From positions 62,001-126,000 of the forward strand of contig JAWUZG010000962.1 of the NCBI GenBank assembly GCA_036785705.1: 64,000 bases of DNA, given 5' to 3'. Source of the DNA: Acanthornis magna (taxonomy: Eukaryota; Chordata; Aves; Passeriformes; Acanthizidae). The notes beneath the pieces were generated by a model. It saw nothing but the letters and a program-made list of their open reading frames with translations, searched no databases and was not told where the DNA came from. Position 1 is the stretch's first letter. Each line of letters begins with the position of its first letter. This document shows, in pieces, positions 12,901 to 24,242 of the stretch. Position numbers and translations under genes: made by a program.

Positions 12901-15900
12901 CCATTCATACCCTGGATTGTTGTTTCCATGGGCTGTCAAACTGTCTGTCTCTGTACCCTTACTTAGTGATTCACTTGTCACTTGCCTTAAAAGAAAACAG
13001 CTTTAAAATCTTGATTTAACAGGAACAGTAAAAGGAAACACAGAACAGCACATTATGAAAATGCCTTATAAAGCATCTGTTACAAACCTTCAAGTTTATT
13101 GCTTAAGGGATGGCAGCAGGTGTCCCATGCCCTGAAGCTGGTGAAAAATCTCTCCTACACTGCAAAGAACACCAGTAGTGTCAGACTCTGAGCATGAGCA
13201 TGGCTCATCAGTTATTTAGCCAATCTAAAAGCCACAAACTTGGGTGTAGTCTAAGAATGAGAGTGCAGATCAGAAGCATGACAAAGACCTTAGCACTCAT
13301 TTGAGAAAATTATTTGAACTCCAAGAATCTCGAAGATAGATCATTTTTTGGTGCCTAATAACTGCTCTAGCATTAAAATGTTAGTTAGCAATGTTTGTTA
13401 GTTGCTTTTGGTTGAGTTCCACTTGTCTTTTTACTGATTCTTTCTCTTCTGCCATAAGATTAGGGTGAGATTAGGACATAATTTGTATGCACTGCTCTGT
13501 TCCCACTTTAGGGATGCCACAAAGTGAATATTTCTGGATTCTGAAAGAATCAGCTTTAACTCAGGGATAGAATTACTGTGGGAGTCCACTTCAGTTTGTT
13601 CTTTGTAGGTATTTCCCTCCTACCCCAGCAGCTTTCATCTGCAGATACTAGCTTTGCTACAGGTAGTAATAGTAGATTTCAACTCCCCTGACCTTCTTTT
13701 CAGCTAGCACCATTTCAGTGTAATTCTTTAAATCCTCCCTCCCTATACTGATGGCCATTTTGGAGTCCTTGGGGCAGGGAGAATGTCTTTAACCAGGCAG
13801 ACCTATTCCATACATCTCCCTTTGCCCAACAGTGCTGCACACCCACCTTGCCTTTCCCTTCTTTCCCATCTCCTCTCCTTTCACACACCAAAAACTCCAA
13901 ACTGTGCTATGAGAACTAATTTTGATAACTGAACTTTTAAGCCATTTGTAAAACTGAAGCCAGACCGTCCCGTGTGCCCCGCAAAACTTTTTTGCAATCA
14001 TTTCTTCTGCTCCCTCATCCAAGCCACAGACAGGAGTCCAAGACAGATTGCAGGTATTTTCTTTATTTTACATCAACTACTACTGATATTTAAATCGCAC
14101 ATCATGTTCTCTCTACCACAGGCAGTTTTAGCTGCTCTAGTTGTTTCATGGTCTTGCTTTTACAGAACTTCATGCCCCTGTGGTACTTCACAAGTGACTC
14201 TGCAGTTTCAGATGAATTTTGTTCGTGCATCCTGCAAAGGCAATTGCAGGCAGTGCACGTGGGGTGCCCAAACCAGAACTACATTCCAACACTCCCACAC
14301 AGCAAGGGAAAAAGGCCAGATCCATCTCTAATTTCCAATCTGCAAATGAAGTATCCTGTTTAACTTTGTGCTATTACATCATTTTCATTACACCATGCAT
14401 CATTAAACTTTATAGGAACCTAACAACATTCTGACTCCAGAAATCTTAAAGGATTGCTAAATGCTGCTGTGGTACTACTTTGCCCAGATTGAAGAGAGCA
14501 CAATTTTTTCAAGTTTTCTAACTGATCACACTCAGGATAGATATAATCATGGTTACCAAAAGACATAAAATGGCACAAAATTAGTCATTTCTTATTCCAG
14601 ACTGCTTGACATTTACTAAATTGGCCTGATTTAAAAGGAAGGAAAAAATTACCTTGAGGGTATCTAAGCTCACAGAGTTATTAGCCTGAGGCTCACTGAA
14701 GAATGGTAACACATTCATTAATTCCTAACATAACAAAATAGTCAAGGTGAAGAACCAGTCTTGAAATCCTCTGCACCCCATTTCTATTTAAACTACTTAC
14801 TGTTTATTCACTGCCTGACTGCCCAGCCTGCAACACACTGCCTGCCTCAAAACCCAAAGGGGGTCTGGGGCAGTACAGCTTCACCTTAGCAGACAGCATT
14901 TGGTAGGACTGCCCCATTGCAGGACTTCTCAGCTGTTGTACTGTACATCAAAAGTGTCTGCACTTTCGATGCCAGAGCAGGATCTAATTTGCCTGCTTCA
15001 CAAAAGGTTCTGGAGGAACAGCAGATGAGGAAACACCATGCTTAAGCAATTAAAAAAAAAAAATCCGACTTTTGCCATTTTCTGTGAAAAGGAAGGAAGA
15101 GAAGAAAGCTATTTTTCTATCAGTAACAAAGCCAAGATTCCTGGTTTTTGGCTACTGATTCTTATCAATTCATTCAGACATTTTTAGGCTGTCCACTGAA
15201 TCATAAAGGTCAAAAATTTACATCAAGCAAGAAACATAAATAGAGTTTGCTGAACTTGCCTATCAGTGGGCAGGAAATGATCCTTAGCTCTGTATTTTAT
15301 TACTGCTGTGCCCAGATCGGCCGCACACATTTCTGCCACAGCTCTCGAGCACATGTCCCACACGGCTCACCCAAGGCACAGGTCCAGGAAACTGGGCAGT
15401 AAATATCTGAGAGCTCCTAATAAACACAGAAGTGGCAAAAATGACACCTTATTGCAACTGACTGACACTTGTAGCCCCAGAGACAGAGTGAAATTGATGA
15501 AAACACCAGAGTGGCGAGCAGGGCACTAAGAAAACATTTTATTTGGCCAGTCTCTGTGGAAGGGCAAAAAAATAAACTGATAAATGAAAACATCTCCACT
15601 TGATGATCAGTTATCCCTTGGCCCTGAACCAGTCCAAAAGCTAGGCTAGCTTTATTTCACAATCACAGAAATCATCAGACAGATAGGAAAAGTTTGCTTT
15701 ACTGTTTTGACAAAGTGCTTAAAATTGGATCAGATCATGTTTTCTTCCTGATATTCACTAATGCTCTGCCTGTCTCAAAAACTAAATAAGTAAGTAAGGT
15801 AATGATCCTCAGAGAGATTTCACAGAACTGAAACAATGGTGCCCTCTCCTCATCAAAATCCAAGATTTCAGCTGCTGTAATAAAATATTCATTATGATGG

Positions 15901-18756
15901 TAGTGAACCCATGACATTCCCTGGCTTATATTCACTAAAAACAATGCCCTAAATTCTATTTAAATACAGTGCTAGAGCAAGAATCTCTTGTGAAAAATTT
16001 TAAAATAAAATGGAACATAACAAAAAAATCTTCCAGAAAATCTGCTTGTTGCCTGTACACAGTCCGATCTGCTGGCTGAAGAGCAAACCAAACTTTTTCC
16101 TTCTATCAGCAAAGCTGAACCAGCTCTCTCTTAAAGCATGGATGAAGTTTTTCTGCCACTTTTCATAACAACTTTTTAATTAACTGCTGGCTGAGTCCAC
16201 TTGGTGGACTTGAGGTCACATGGAGGAGACATGGCACCCACATCCAACAGCCACCACCTTCCCTTCCCTGCTGGACATACACCTGGCTCCACTTGCTGTG
16301 CATGCTGCAGGAGTTATGTGCTTTAAACTGGGCTGGAGTTCAGCAGTCATGTGTGCCAAATTTTGTTCTGGTTAAGTCATAAATCAACTCTAGCAAGCAT
16401 GGATATCAAGACTTTGTGTTGAAATTTTGGCTGGCCCTCAAAGAAACAAGAAGCTTAGAATGCCACAAGTTCCTATGTGTGACTGATACATATTTTAAAG
16501 CAGTTCCACATCGCAAAAATTCCTTACAGAAACCTTTGGTTCTAAGGTATTCCAAATATTAGCTTAATAGAGAACCTGAAAAAGCAGAAAACTATCTGCT
16601 AGTTTAAATAATACCTAAAAATTACAAGACTGTATTAGGTATGCCTGCCACAAAATTAATGGATCCATGGTAGTACTTACACTCTAAATTAAAAAATTCT
16701 TTAATTAGCCATAGATTTTCAGTACATTCAATGGTTTGTGTTAGAAAAAGCAACTGAGTTCAGACTAAACTTTCTATCATAGCCTTTGCTTTAAAAAGAA
16801 AAAAGAAAAAAGCAATTAAGTAAAGAGATTGACAGTGAAATATAACACACTGCAATTGTTCGTCTTATGACCAGACTTTACCTGATAGGAACATACTCAT
16901 TTAAGAGAGAAACACTTTTTCAGCTGCCAAGAACATGTACACACATAAAAGGAAACGCTGACTGCTCCAATGAATTTGATGGTTCATCTCTAGTCTCAGG
17001 CGGTGACAATCTCCAAGAGCATCTACCATGGTCATTGCCACGCTGTAAGAACACTAATTAGAGAGGAGTCTAGCTGAACTCTAAATTGGTATTTTCTTCA
17101 TTTGGATGTTTGACAAGTTCCCAGTAACAGGTTTGCTTGTTTTCCATGAGAATTAAAATTCAATGCTAAAAGCTATAGTTTCTCTTGTGCAGAAGGCTCT
17201 TCCACACTCTGACTCACCTGCAATTCAGAGCTACCACATGACTTGCATTGAAATGTCAAATCAGAATGATGAAAATTAGCTAACTGTTATCTTTTTCTAG
17301 ATGAGGACTATGCTCCACAGAAGACTATGTGATCTCATTACACAAGTCCCATGTCTACAAGATTTTCTGAATGAATTATCACTGATTAAGGTGTGGTTTG
17401 GCATGCAAACTGCCAGAGGCATCTGAAAAGCCCTGTTGTCAGTTGACGCATAATTTCCTTCAGTATTCAAAACAAAAGTAAGATTACGATCAGGTGGGCA
17501 GCAAAGACGCTTTCTTCACATGCAGAAATGTCTTATTACATCTCTTCTCTCTACCGTACTACTGCTTCCTAGAGCAGTTCATAACTTGCTTTTCACAAAG
17601 CTGTCTATAATCTGATAGCCTAAGTATATCCAAAGGTCCCCCTACCTTTCTGCCACCCCCTTTCATTTTCCTCCCCCTACATTTCCTGAGCAATCATCTT
17701 GCAGATTGAGACTATCACAAAACCTCGCCTATACTCTCTTTTCAGCTAAAAATCACTGTTTCATGATTTCTTGGAAATCAGTGCCAGTGCTCCCTCTCAC
17801 ATTCCTGACCTGTCAGCACTGCATGGGCAGCCCAAAACCACACAACTCCCACACCGCGCAGCTGCAAGGCTGCACGGAGCTTGAGTCTGTGGAAGCAGAG
17901 GAAGGGGAGTTGAGGTAGATCACTGCCTTTTTCTGATACTTTGGAAATGAATGACGATATTCTACAAGCTGTTGGGATAATATGAACAAATGGCAGGCAT
18001 ATGTAACAAGCTCACAGATAAGGGACTGGATTTTCTATTAACCACTTGAAGTGTTTTCCAGTGGTAGCAGAAGAGAAAACCTCTGCTAGGGAGAAAATAA
18101 TGTAAGTTGCATGACTACCTCCAAAAATGATAGATATTGTTACACATTCCTACATGCAGCAAGCAGAGCACATTGTCATGCCACACAAGCAATGCCTCCT
18201 GATGTGCGTTTTTGGGACTGTGCTAATGCCAAGACTGCAATTCTAGGGCTGCTTTTCCCAGGCACTACAGAAGAAAAGCAGTGGACAATGTCTCATCTGA
18301 AAGGACCATACCATTTTGTTGCCCAAGCCAGGCATTAACACGGCATTCAAAAGCTCAAGTTCAATTTCTGTATTGATTTTTTTAAAAAAAGATTAATTGG
18401 ACATTGGGATGACTGTACATACTGTGGATGTAAGGATAAAATACATAAAAAAACAGCTCAGCAATTAATCTTGCAAATTAGATTACAGAGATAAACTCTC
18501 TTTAGATTATCCTCATCAATATATATGAAAGCTGTAAAATCTTTTTGTAGCTGAAATTCAGGTTACTAAATCCGAAAAAAAAAAAAAAAAAAAGCCTATC
18601 ATTGCTGGCTGTGTTTCCTACTAGGTTAGCTTTTGGCCACAGCAGACTTGAAACACAGTAGAGAGCTTTCATTTCTAAAAATCCCATTGTTACAGTAACA
18701 TCTTTTCAAATGTATCAGCATATTTTAATATGCCATAATTCCACCTAATTACTTAC
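9941..18756. other. Long non-coding stretch with simple-sequence runs
   Basis: Nothing gene-like is supported. It includes an (AAC) run at about 10921-10936, scattered homopolymers and a perfect 7-bp inverted repeat with a 3-nt loop at 16194-16210 (AGTCCAC / GTGGACT). A run of 19 A at 18575-18593 is listed separately. Confidence 0.5.
18575..18593. repeat. A19 homopolymer
   Basis: Nineteen consecutive A residues. No retroposon body or polyadenylation signal is evident upstream, so it is listed as a simple repeat and not as the tail of a processed copy. Confidence 0.9.
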
Positions 18757-18918
18757 AGAGCCCTGGCAGAGGTTCTGAGAGGGCAGATGCATCTAACTCA
18801 TATCCCTCGAGCCCGGGGGCAATGCAGGACACACTAAACGGAGAGCACCCACCTGCACATCCAACAGCTTCATCATTCAAACCATGGCACAGATGCACCG
18901 AGGGTGAGAACCAAAGAA
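18757..18918 (-). CDS. Weak candidate internal exon, product unknown
   Basis: On the minus strand an acceptor (TTGGGCCTTTACAG) and a strong donor (GGGCTCT|GTAAGTAATT) enclose 162 nt, a multiple of three. The enclosed frame is open throughout and enters and leaves in the same phase (phase 1). It would encode 54 residues including GLNDEAVGCAGG and EGYELDASALSEPLPGL. The segment carries more CpG than its surroundings. No protein family is recognised, no partner exon is identified, and chance combinations of this kind are expected in 64 kb. Confidence 0.15.
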
Positions 18919-20589
18919 CTGTAAAGGCCCAAGAAAGCTCACTATTCATAATTATCATTTTTTTAAAAGATAAACCTTTCCAGCAGAACCCTCAGCTGAA
19001 TAGCACAGAGTAAGAACTGGACAACAGACTTCCAAAAGACAGCTATGATAATGTATTTTCCCAAGGATTAATATCCCTGCTTTCTTAATGCATGAAAATG
19101 GCAGCCGCTACCAAAAGCTTTCAGTACTGAATTTTCAAGTCAGTGTTTCAGGCAACCTTTAACAATTTTTGGTGTATTTAGAACATTACATTACTGTCCC
19201 TATCTGTTTCATCATGAGAAACAGGGTATAGAGGGTACCAGGATGCCATACGTCCCTCAACTGATAAAGAACTGTGTTCTTTAGTCAGTCATATGCATTT
19301 TGCTTCATCTTTTATATCTAAACGTGTATTTTCCCTAGTATGTATCATCCTAAGACAAAGTATTTTGTGTGACCTAATGAGATCAATGGACAGCAAACTC
19401 CAGTATACTAAATAAGAATTATTAAAGAAAAGCCCTTTCCTGAATCTGACATCTCCTTTAGCACAAGGAATTCTAATTTTCCCTGATTTCACAGATGTTT
19501 TTCACCTGAATTTCCATCCTAGCATGGCAGCAGCCAGCAGCTGCTCTCCTGTCTGGAATACGTTGCTTTGAATGCAGCCTCTAGTGAAATACACACATGA
19601 AATCTGACGTAAATAGAATCTTGAGATATAAGAAGCCATAAAGGAGATTTGATGGGCTTTAACTGCAGCCAAATGATACACAAGGAACATACTCTGCAAT
19701 AACATGTACCTCGTATGGATCCTATTTGCTTCCCCATGATAAAGTGGCAACTTAAGCTGTGAAAATTACTGCCATCCATCTCACCCCATGCATTCACATG
19801 CTTGGGAAGCATAAGTGAATATGCAGCTACGTGTTTCGCAAACAAAATATTTCTCCTAAGATGAAAACGAGAGTAACTCATTTCACAAGAAATGATTAGG
19901 CAATGCATGAAGCCTGGCATGAGTCCACCCTATCAAAGCCCAACAACCCTGCTGCACACTGAACTCTTCTGCTTTGTGGACCAGAATCAGATCCACAGTA
20001 CAAAGGTCCAACAACTGTGAAGTCAAAAGGGCAGAATTTTTTCCTTAACTCAAAATTTTCTTTGTTATATGCTACAAAGGCATGTCCTTTCTGCTATTTT
20101 TCTGCGCACTGTATTTGTTCTGTCCTCTCCCAGGATCTCACTGATCTCACAGTGTGTTTGTATGATGCTTGATGCGTGAGGACCACATGGCCATATGTCC
20201 TATAATGCAGATTTATAAGTGTATATATATAGGTTAATTGAACTAAAATAAACTCCAGTCCCCCAGCAGCAGTACATACCCATGAGCAAATTGTATGTTC
20301 CGTAAAACACTGCTTGTGACTTTTAAAGACCCTTTGTTAAATTGTTCTTTTTATTTCAGGAATATTTCTTTGAAAGTCTTCTTTGAAATATGAGGCATAT
20401 TTGCATGAGTTATGTCACTTTTCCTTTTTCTACATTACCAGTTCTTTATACATTTCTATCACATTTCTATTTGCATGTTATCTCTTTAAATCTGATAGTT
20501 CTTTCATTCATTTATTTTTTTATCTCTAATATTATCATCAAACTTTCATTTTCTGCCTCTGGTTCCTTTCTTTATCTCCTTTGCCACAG
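18919..20589. other. Non-coding stretch, probable intron
   Basis: No repeat family or gene is recognised. Minus-strand frames of 82 and 133 codons around 19502-19920 overlap in different phases and have no recognisable content. The last bases form the polypyrimidine tract and CAG acceptor of the exon candidate that follows, so if that exon is real this is intronic. Confidence 0.4.
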
Positions 20590-20703
20590 AGAGATCATAA
20601 TCCCACATTATTCATTATCTGACAGTGATATTGAAGAAGCTATTGCTGCTTATGTAATAGGAAAATCTAATTATTTTAATAAAGATATGATTGACTCCAT
20701 CAG
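20590..20703 (+). CDS. Candidate internal coding exon of an unidentified gene
   Basis: A pyrimidine-rich tract (TTCCTTTCTTTATCTCC then TTTGCCACAG) leads to the exon, and ATCAG|GTGATA closes it. The exon is 114 bp, exactly 38 codons, with phase-2 boundaries on both sides, so it could be skipped without a frameshift. The frame stays open and encodes about 37 residues, with central parts SLSDSDIEEAIAAYV and GKSNYFNKDMIDSIR: an acidic, helix-forming composition unlike the surrounding low-complexity AT-rich translations. The donor runs straight into an in-frame TGA (G TGA), as expected if coding stops at the splice site. I do not recognise the protein, and no neighbouring exon of the same gene was found with confidence. 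It is the best evidence that the window lies within a long gene transcribed on the + strand. Confidence 0.5.
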
Positions 20704-21155
20704 GTGATACCTTGGTCTGATTTTCTAGGACATTAACTCAGCAGAACTCTTACAGTCCCAATCTCTGTGACTGATGGTAACATGGCACCATAACCTGCTC
20801 CTGTAAATCTACCAGCAGGAACAGATTCCAACATTTTGCCCTAAGAGCCAAACACTACAGTCTCTGCATATCTTTTTATGAAACAGAAGTAGTTATTAGT
20901 TACCAAATAAATTCAGAGCTCCAGGGACTGGCAGCGACATTTTAATTTGTCAAGTGGGATAGAAATTTAAAGCTGGTTTTGCCCTGAACAATCGACAAGA
21001 TATTTACAAAATTAAAGAAACAAAAGAATGCTTCCACCAAGACACAATTTCTCATTCTAATGCCCTGCCTGTACTATCATTGCTTTCAAAATGAAGAGTA
21101 CACAGCACAGCACCTACTTTTATATTAGTCTCCATTTACTCTTCTCTTGTATTAG
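20704..21155. other. Non-coding spacer before the LTR
   Basis: Presumed intron start if the preceding exon is real. No repeat or gene is recognised. Confidence 0.4.
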
Positions 21156-21160
21156 ATGAA
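21156..21160. repeat. Target-site duplication, left copy (ATGAA)
   Basis: ATGAA directly abuts the LTR terminus TGTCGTGG and is repeated exactly after its other terminus at 22548-22552. A 5-bp duplication is typical of class III (ERVL-like) avian endogenous retroviruses. Confidence 0.85.
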
Positions 21161-22547
21161 TGTCGTGGGTTTGACCCTGGCTAAATGCCAGGCACCTACG
21201 ACGTTTGCTCTCTATGCTCTCTCCTGCTGCAGCTATGCAGAGGAGAGGGAAAATTAACACAGAACACTGGACTTATGAGTTGAGATAAGACCACTGATAA
21301 GGTGACGCACTAGATTCAGGGCAAAAGCAGGCGGTAAAACTTAAAGTTGCAAAAAAGTGGTTTATTAGTCTAAGAGTCGGAGGATAAATCAGAGGTATAA
21401 ATAAGCTCTCAAGACACCGTTTCTTCACTGACCCCCCTTCCCTCTTAAGGCACCGCTTCCCAGCTCACCCCCTCCCACCTTTCTAACTAATCAACAACTC
21501 CCAGGCAGGGGCAGGGTGTGGGGTTTTTTTTCTTTAAGTCAGTCCATCACAATTCTTCTGCTACAGACACTGTTTCTCTATTCGCCCCCTCCTTCCATTC
21601 AACCAGCAGATCCGGGTTGGGGCAAGATATGTGGCTTTTCTTAGTCAGTCCAACGCCACAATTCTTCTGCTACAAACACTGTTTTTCTGCTCACCCCTCT
21701 CCCTATTAAGGCCATTTCTCAGCTCACCCCCTCCCTCCTTCCTTCTAACCAACAGCTCCGGGGTGGGGGCAGGGTATGGGGGTTTCTTTTGGTCAGGGTC
21801 AGTCCATCAGGGGAAAAGAATCCTCTACTTAGCCATGGGGGTCCCTCCCACGAGAGACAGTCCTCTGCGAACTTCTTTGGCGTGGGTCCAATCTCACGAG
21901 CAGCCCCGCCCGATTGCTGCTGTCCGAGATTCTCTCCAGGCTGCAGACTTCCAAGCCGAGGCCAGGCTGTTTCCATCCCGGGAGCAAGGCCTTTCTCTCT
22001 CCTGCAAGGCTTTTGCAACTCTCAGTCTCTGGGACTCCCACTGGATCACAGCTTCCTGCAGGCTTCCACCTGCTCCTCTGGCGTGGGCACCTCCCCACAG
22101 GCTGTGGGGGGTTCTCTGCATCCCCTGGACTCCATGGGCTGCAGGGGGACCACCTGCTCCCCCATGGTCTTCACCACGGCTGGTAGAGGGTTTTCAGCTC
22201 CGGCGCCTGGAGCATCTCCTCCCCCACCTTCTCCACTGACCTTGGTGCCTCCATGTTGTTCTCCCTCACATATTTTTACCTCCTCCTCCTCCTTCCCTGG
22301 CTACAAAGAAGTGCGTGCTTACCCTGTTTTGATTTCTTCTTAAATATGTTTTCACAGAGGCGTAACTAACATCTCTAATTGGCCCAGGTTTGGCCAGCAG
22401 CATGTCCATCATCTTCAGAGCCATCAGAGATTGGCTCTGCTGGAAATGATGGAGAAATTTCCAGAATCTTTACTCAGGACATGCAGGAGCCATCTTTGTA
22501 CCCCACCCTATCCACTGGCAAAAACTGGGCCAGGCAAAACTACCACA
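21161..22547 (-). mobile_element. Solo LTR of an avian endogenous retrovirus
   Basis: A 1,387-bp element with TG...CA ends: TGTCGTGGGTTTGACCCTGG on the left and ACTACCACA on the right, flanked by an exact ATGAA duplication. It matches, from memory, a passerine LTR family that on the complementary strand ends ...CAACTCATAAG... and ...CCACGACA. Family landmarks in order are GAGTTGAGATAAGACC, GGTCCCTCCCACGAGAGACA-like blocks, TCCGGCGCCTGGAGCATC and TTCTTAAATATGTTTTCACA. On the minus strand a TATA-like ATATTTAAG lies near 22340 and an AATAAA at 21361-21366, which supports this orientation. Only one LTR is present and there is no internal gag, pol or env sequence or tRNA primer site, so it is the product of LTR-LTR recombination. 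It has no coding capacity; the 184- and 202-codon + frames in it are chance. Confidence 0.9.
21466..21810. repeat. Degenerate internal triplication in the LTR
   Basis: Three related units of roughly 110-130 bp follow one another. Each has a CTC/CGC-ACCCCCTCC pyrimidine block, an AACCAACAGCTCC-like block, a G-rich block (GGGGCAGGGT), then GTCAGTCCATC. The block ATTCTTCTGCTACA begins at 21552 and again at 21661, 109 bp apart. The third unit has the GTCAGTCCATC end near 21798. The expansion explains part of the LTR's length. Confidence 0.75.
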
Positions 22548-22552
22548 ATGAA
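22548..22552. repeat. Target-site duplication, right copy (ATGAA)
   Basis: Exact partner of 21156-21160. It fixes the right border of the solo LTR at 22547. Confidence 0.85.
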
Positions 22553-22599
22553 CAATTCCTATGGACATTTTCACCCAAGTTTCTCAAACATTAACCATG

Positions 22600-22645
22600 T
22601 GGGGAAGCTTATTATTCCCATTTTACAAATGAGAAGACTGTGGAG
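22600..22645 (+). mobile_element. MIR-like core SINE relic
   Basis: The string ATTATTCCCATTTTACAAAT followed by GAGAAGACTG matches the central core of ancient amniote MIR/core-SINE retroposons (ATTATCCCCATTTTACAGAT then GAGGAAACTG). The flanks are too diverged to extend it. The LTR inserted about 50 bp upstream of this older relic. Confidence 0.55.
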
Positions 22646-22747
22646 CTAACACTATATGTGATCCAAAAACACCAGAAAATGGTGACTTGTCTGCCTTTCA
22701 TGCAAGCACTGCCCAGAGCCTGCCTGGCAGGCAGTGCCACAGGCTGG

Positions 22748-22834
22748 GGGTCCAAACACCCTCTGGATGAAGAACCTTTTTCTAATATCCAGCATAAACC
22801 TCTCCTGACACAGCTTCATGCCATACACCTTCCT
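22748..22834 (-). mobile_element. CR1 LINE fragment, reverse orientation
   Basis: CTCTGGATGAAGAACCTTTT, TCTAATATCCAGCATAAACC and TGACACAGCTTCATGCCA follow the 3' region of CR1 read in reverse (consensus GGATGAAGAACTTTTTCC, ATATCCAGCCTAAACC, CAGCTTCATGCC). Short, truncated on both sides and non-coding. Confidence 0.75.
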
Positions 22835-23177
22835 TTTTTACCTTATTTCCTAGAAAGGTTTCCTGTTCAGCCAAGACAGACATCTTCCTCACCTGCTTGA
22901 CTTCTGACATTTGGGAATTGCCTGTTCCTGTGCCCATAAGAGGTGATGTTTTAAAGGTGATCAGCACTGATGGACCCCAACACCTGCAAAAAAATTTTCC
23001 TAGGTGGCCTTATTCACTAATTCCCTGAACATCCTGAAGTGTCCTCTCCTCATGTCGAGTATGGATTTTGCTGGCACTTTTCCTCTGATCACCAGAGATT
23101 ATAAACTCAATCGCTTCATGGCTGCTGTGGCCAAGATGATCACCAATCCCCACTTTGCTCACAAGACCCACTCTGCT
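22835..23177. other. Unclassified sequence between two CR1 pieces
   Basis: The stretch has a repeat-like feel (for example CATCCTGAAGTGTCCTCTCC and GTGGCCAAGATGATCACCAA) and is bordered by CR1 fragments in opposite orientations. It could be the body of the CR1 copy ending at 23270 or a separate family. I cannot place it. Confidence 0.35.
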
Positions 23178-23270
23178 GTGCTATGGTTTAGTTGATACGG
23201 TGACGTTCAACCAAAGGTTGGACTCAATCATCTTGGAGGTCTTTTCCAACCTTAGTGCTTCTATGATTCT
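23178..23270 (+). mobile_element. CR1 LINE 3' terminus
   Basis: Ends with the hallmark CR1 3' sequence: AAGGTTGGACTCAATCATCT, TGGAGGTCTTTTCCAACCTT and a final CTATGATTCT. TTTAGTTGATACGGTGACGT upstream is also typical of CR1 tails. The true 3' end is at about 23270. How far it extends upstream is uncertain. Confidence 0.85.
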
Positions 23271-24242
23271 AAGAGTGAATGAATGGAAGATAAGGAATGA
23301 TCCACTTCACATCTAAATACTCTCTTGGTGGAATTCCCAGGGAAGGGAGAAAGCATGGGGAAACCATGGAGAAAGTTAAGTCAAGAGCCCAAAGTGTCAG
23401 CACAAGCAAGACCTGAAGCGGTTCATATAGCCACCTCCGAAAGTATCAGGGCCTGGGCATAGCACCAAAAATGGAAAATCAAATAATGCAATGAAATAAA
23501 AATTATTTACTACTTTTTTTTCTTCTGTGGATGCAGAGACACATAAAGCAAAGAAATCTACGTTAAAAATAAGGCTAATTGATTTGTGAGAGGTGAGAAA
23601 ATAAAAATCAAACCAAAAATAGAATCAGACTTCAGTACCCTGACCGCTTTTACACTGAAATACACAGAAAAACTTGGCAGACAGAGCTACTATGGTTTCC
23701 TCAGGATCGCTGAGGGACCTGGCAAACCTGCAGGAATATCACCAGGACAGGTTGTCCTTGACAGTTAGCAGGCATAGTGATTCAGCTCAGACTGTCAATT
23801 AAAATCTTTATATCACGTTTTCTATCATCATAGCAGCAGGCCAGAATTGATATCCAACATTTAAGACTGAAAAAATTGTTTTAATTATTCTGAATGAACA
23901 GAGAGATTCAGTCTACAAAAGAAATAGTAAAAACCTTCAAAGAGAAAACTGGGGGAGGAAAAGAGATGGAAAAGGCACTATTAAACTTTAGCTTGCTCAC
24001 TACCTTTTTTGGATTTGGAAATATATATCATATAATGTCATTCTATGGAAGTATTTCAGTAAGCTGTTCTTGTATGCTGATACTACATCTAGGACATTTT
24101 GGGAGCTATTTAGTGTAAATAATTAGTCATAGTAGTAGCTCCCTTTGAGGACACGTAAGTGCCCTCAGATACTGCCAAGAGATGGGCCAAGAGACTTGGA
24201 ACTCCACACTCATCCCCAGCTCAGACCTCAAAGCCTGCTCAC
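23271..24242. other. Non-coding spacer
   Basis: No repeat or gene is recognised. The sequence is AT-rich with short chance frames and becomes GC-richer from about 24150. Confidence 0.45.

Noticed and set aside
14656..14698. Minus-strand 43-nt exon candidate with CTCAAG|GTAATT donor
   Set aside because: The acceptor lacks a pyrimidine tract, and the segment is too short for the frame to be informative.
16194..16210. 7-bp perfect inverted repeat with TTG loop
   Set aside because: Stems of this length are expected many times in 64 kb, and no terminator-like or RNA gene context exists.
18575..18593. Poly(A) tail of a processed pseudogene
   Set aside because: No coding remnant, poly(A) signal or target duplication is visible around the A19 run.
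21631..22343. 202- and 184-codon + frames with Pro/Ser-rich translations
   Set aside because: They lie entirely within a solo LTR and read antisense to it; the Pro/Ser content comes from the C-rich LTR repeats.
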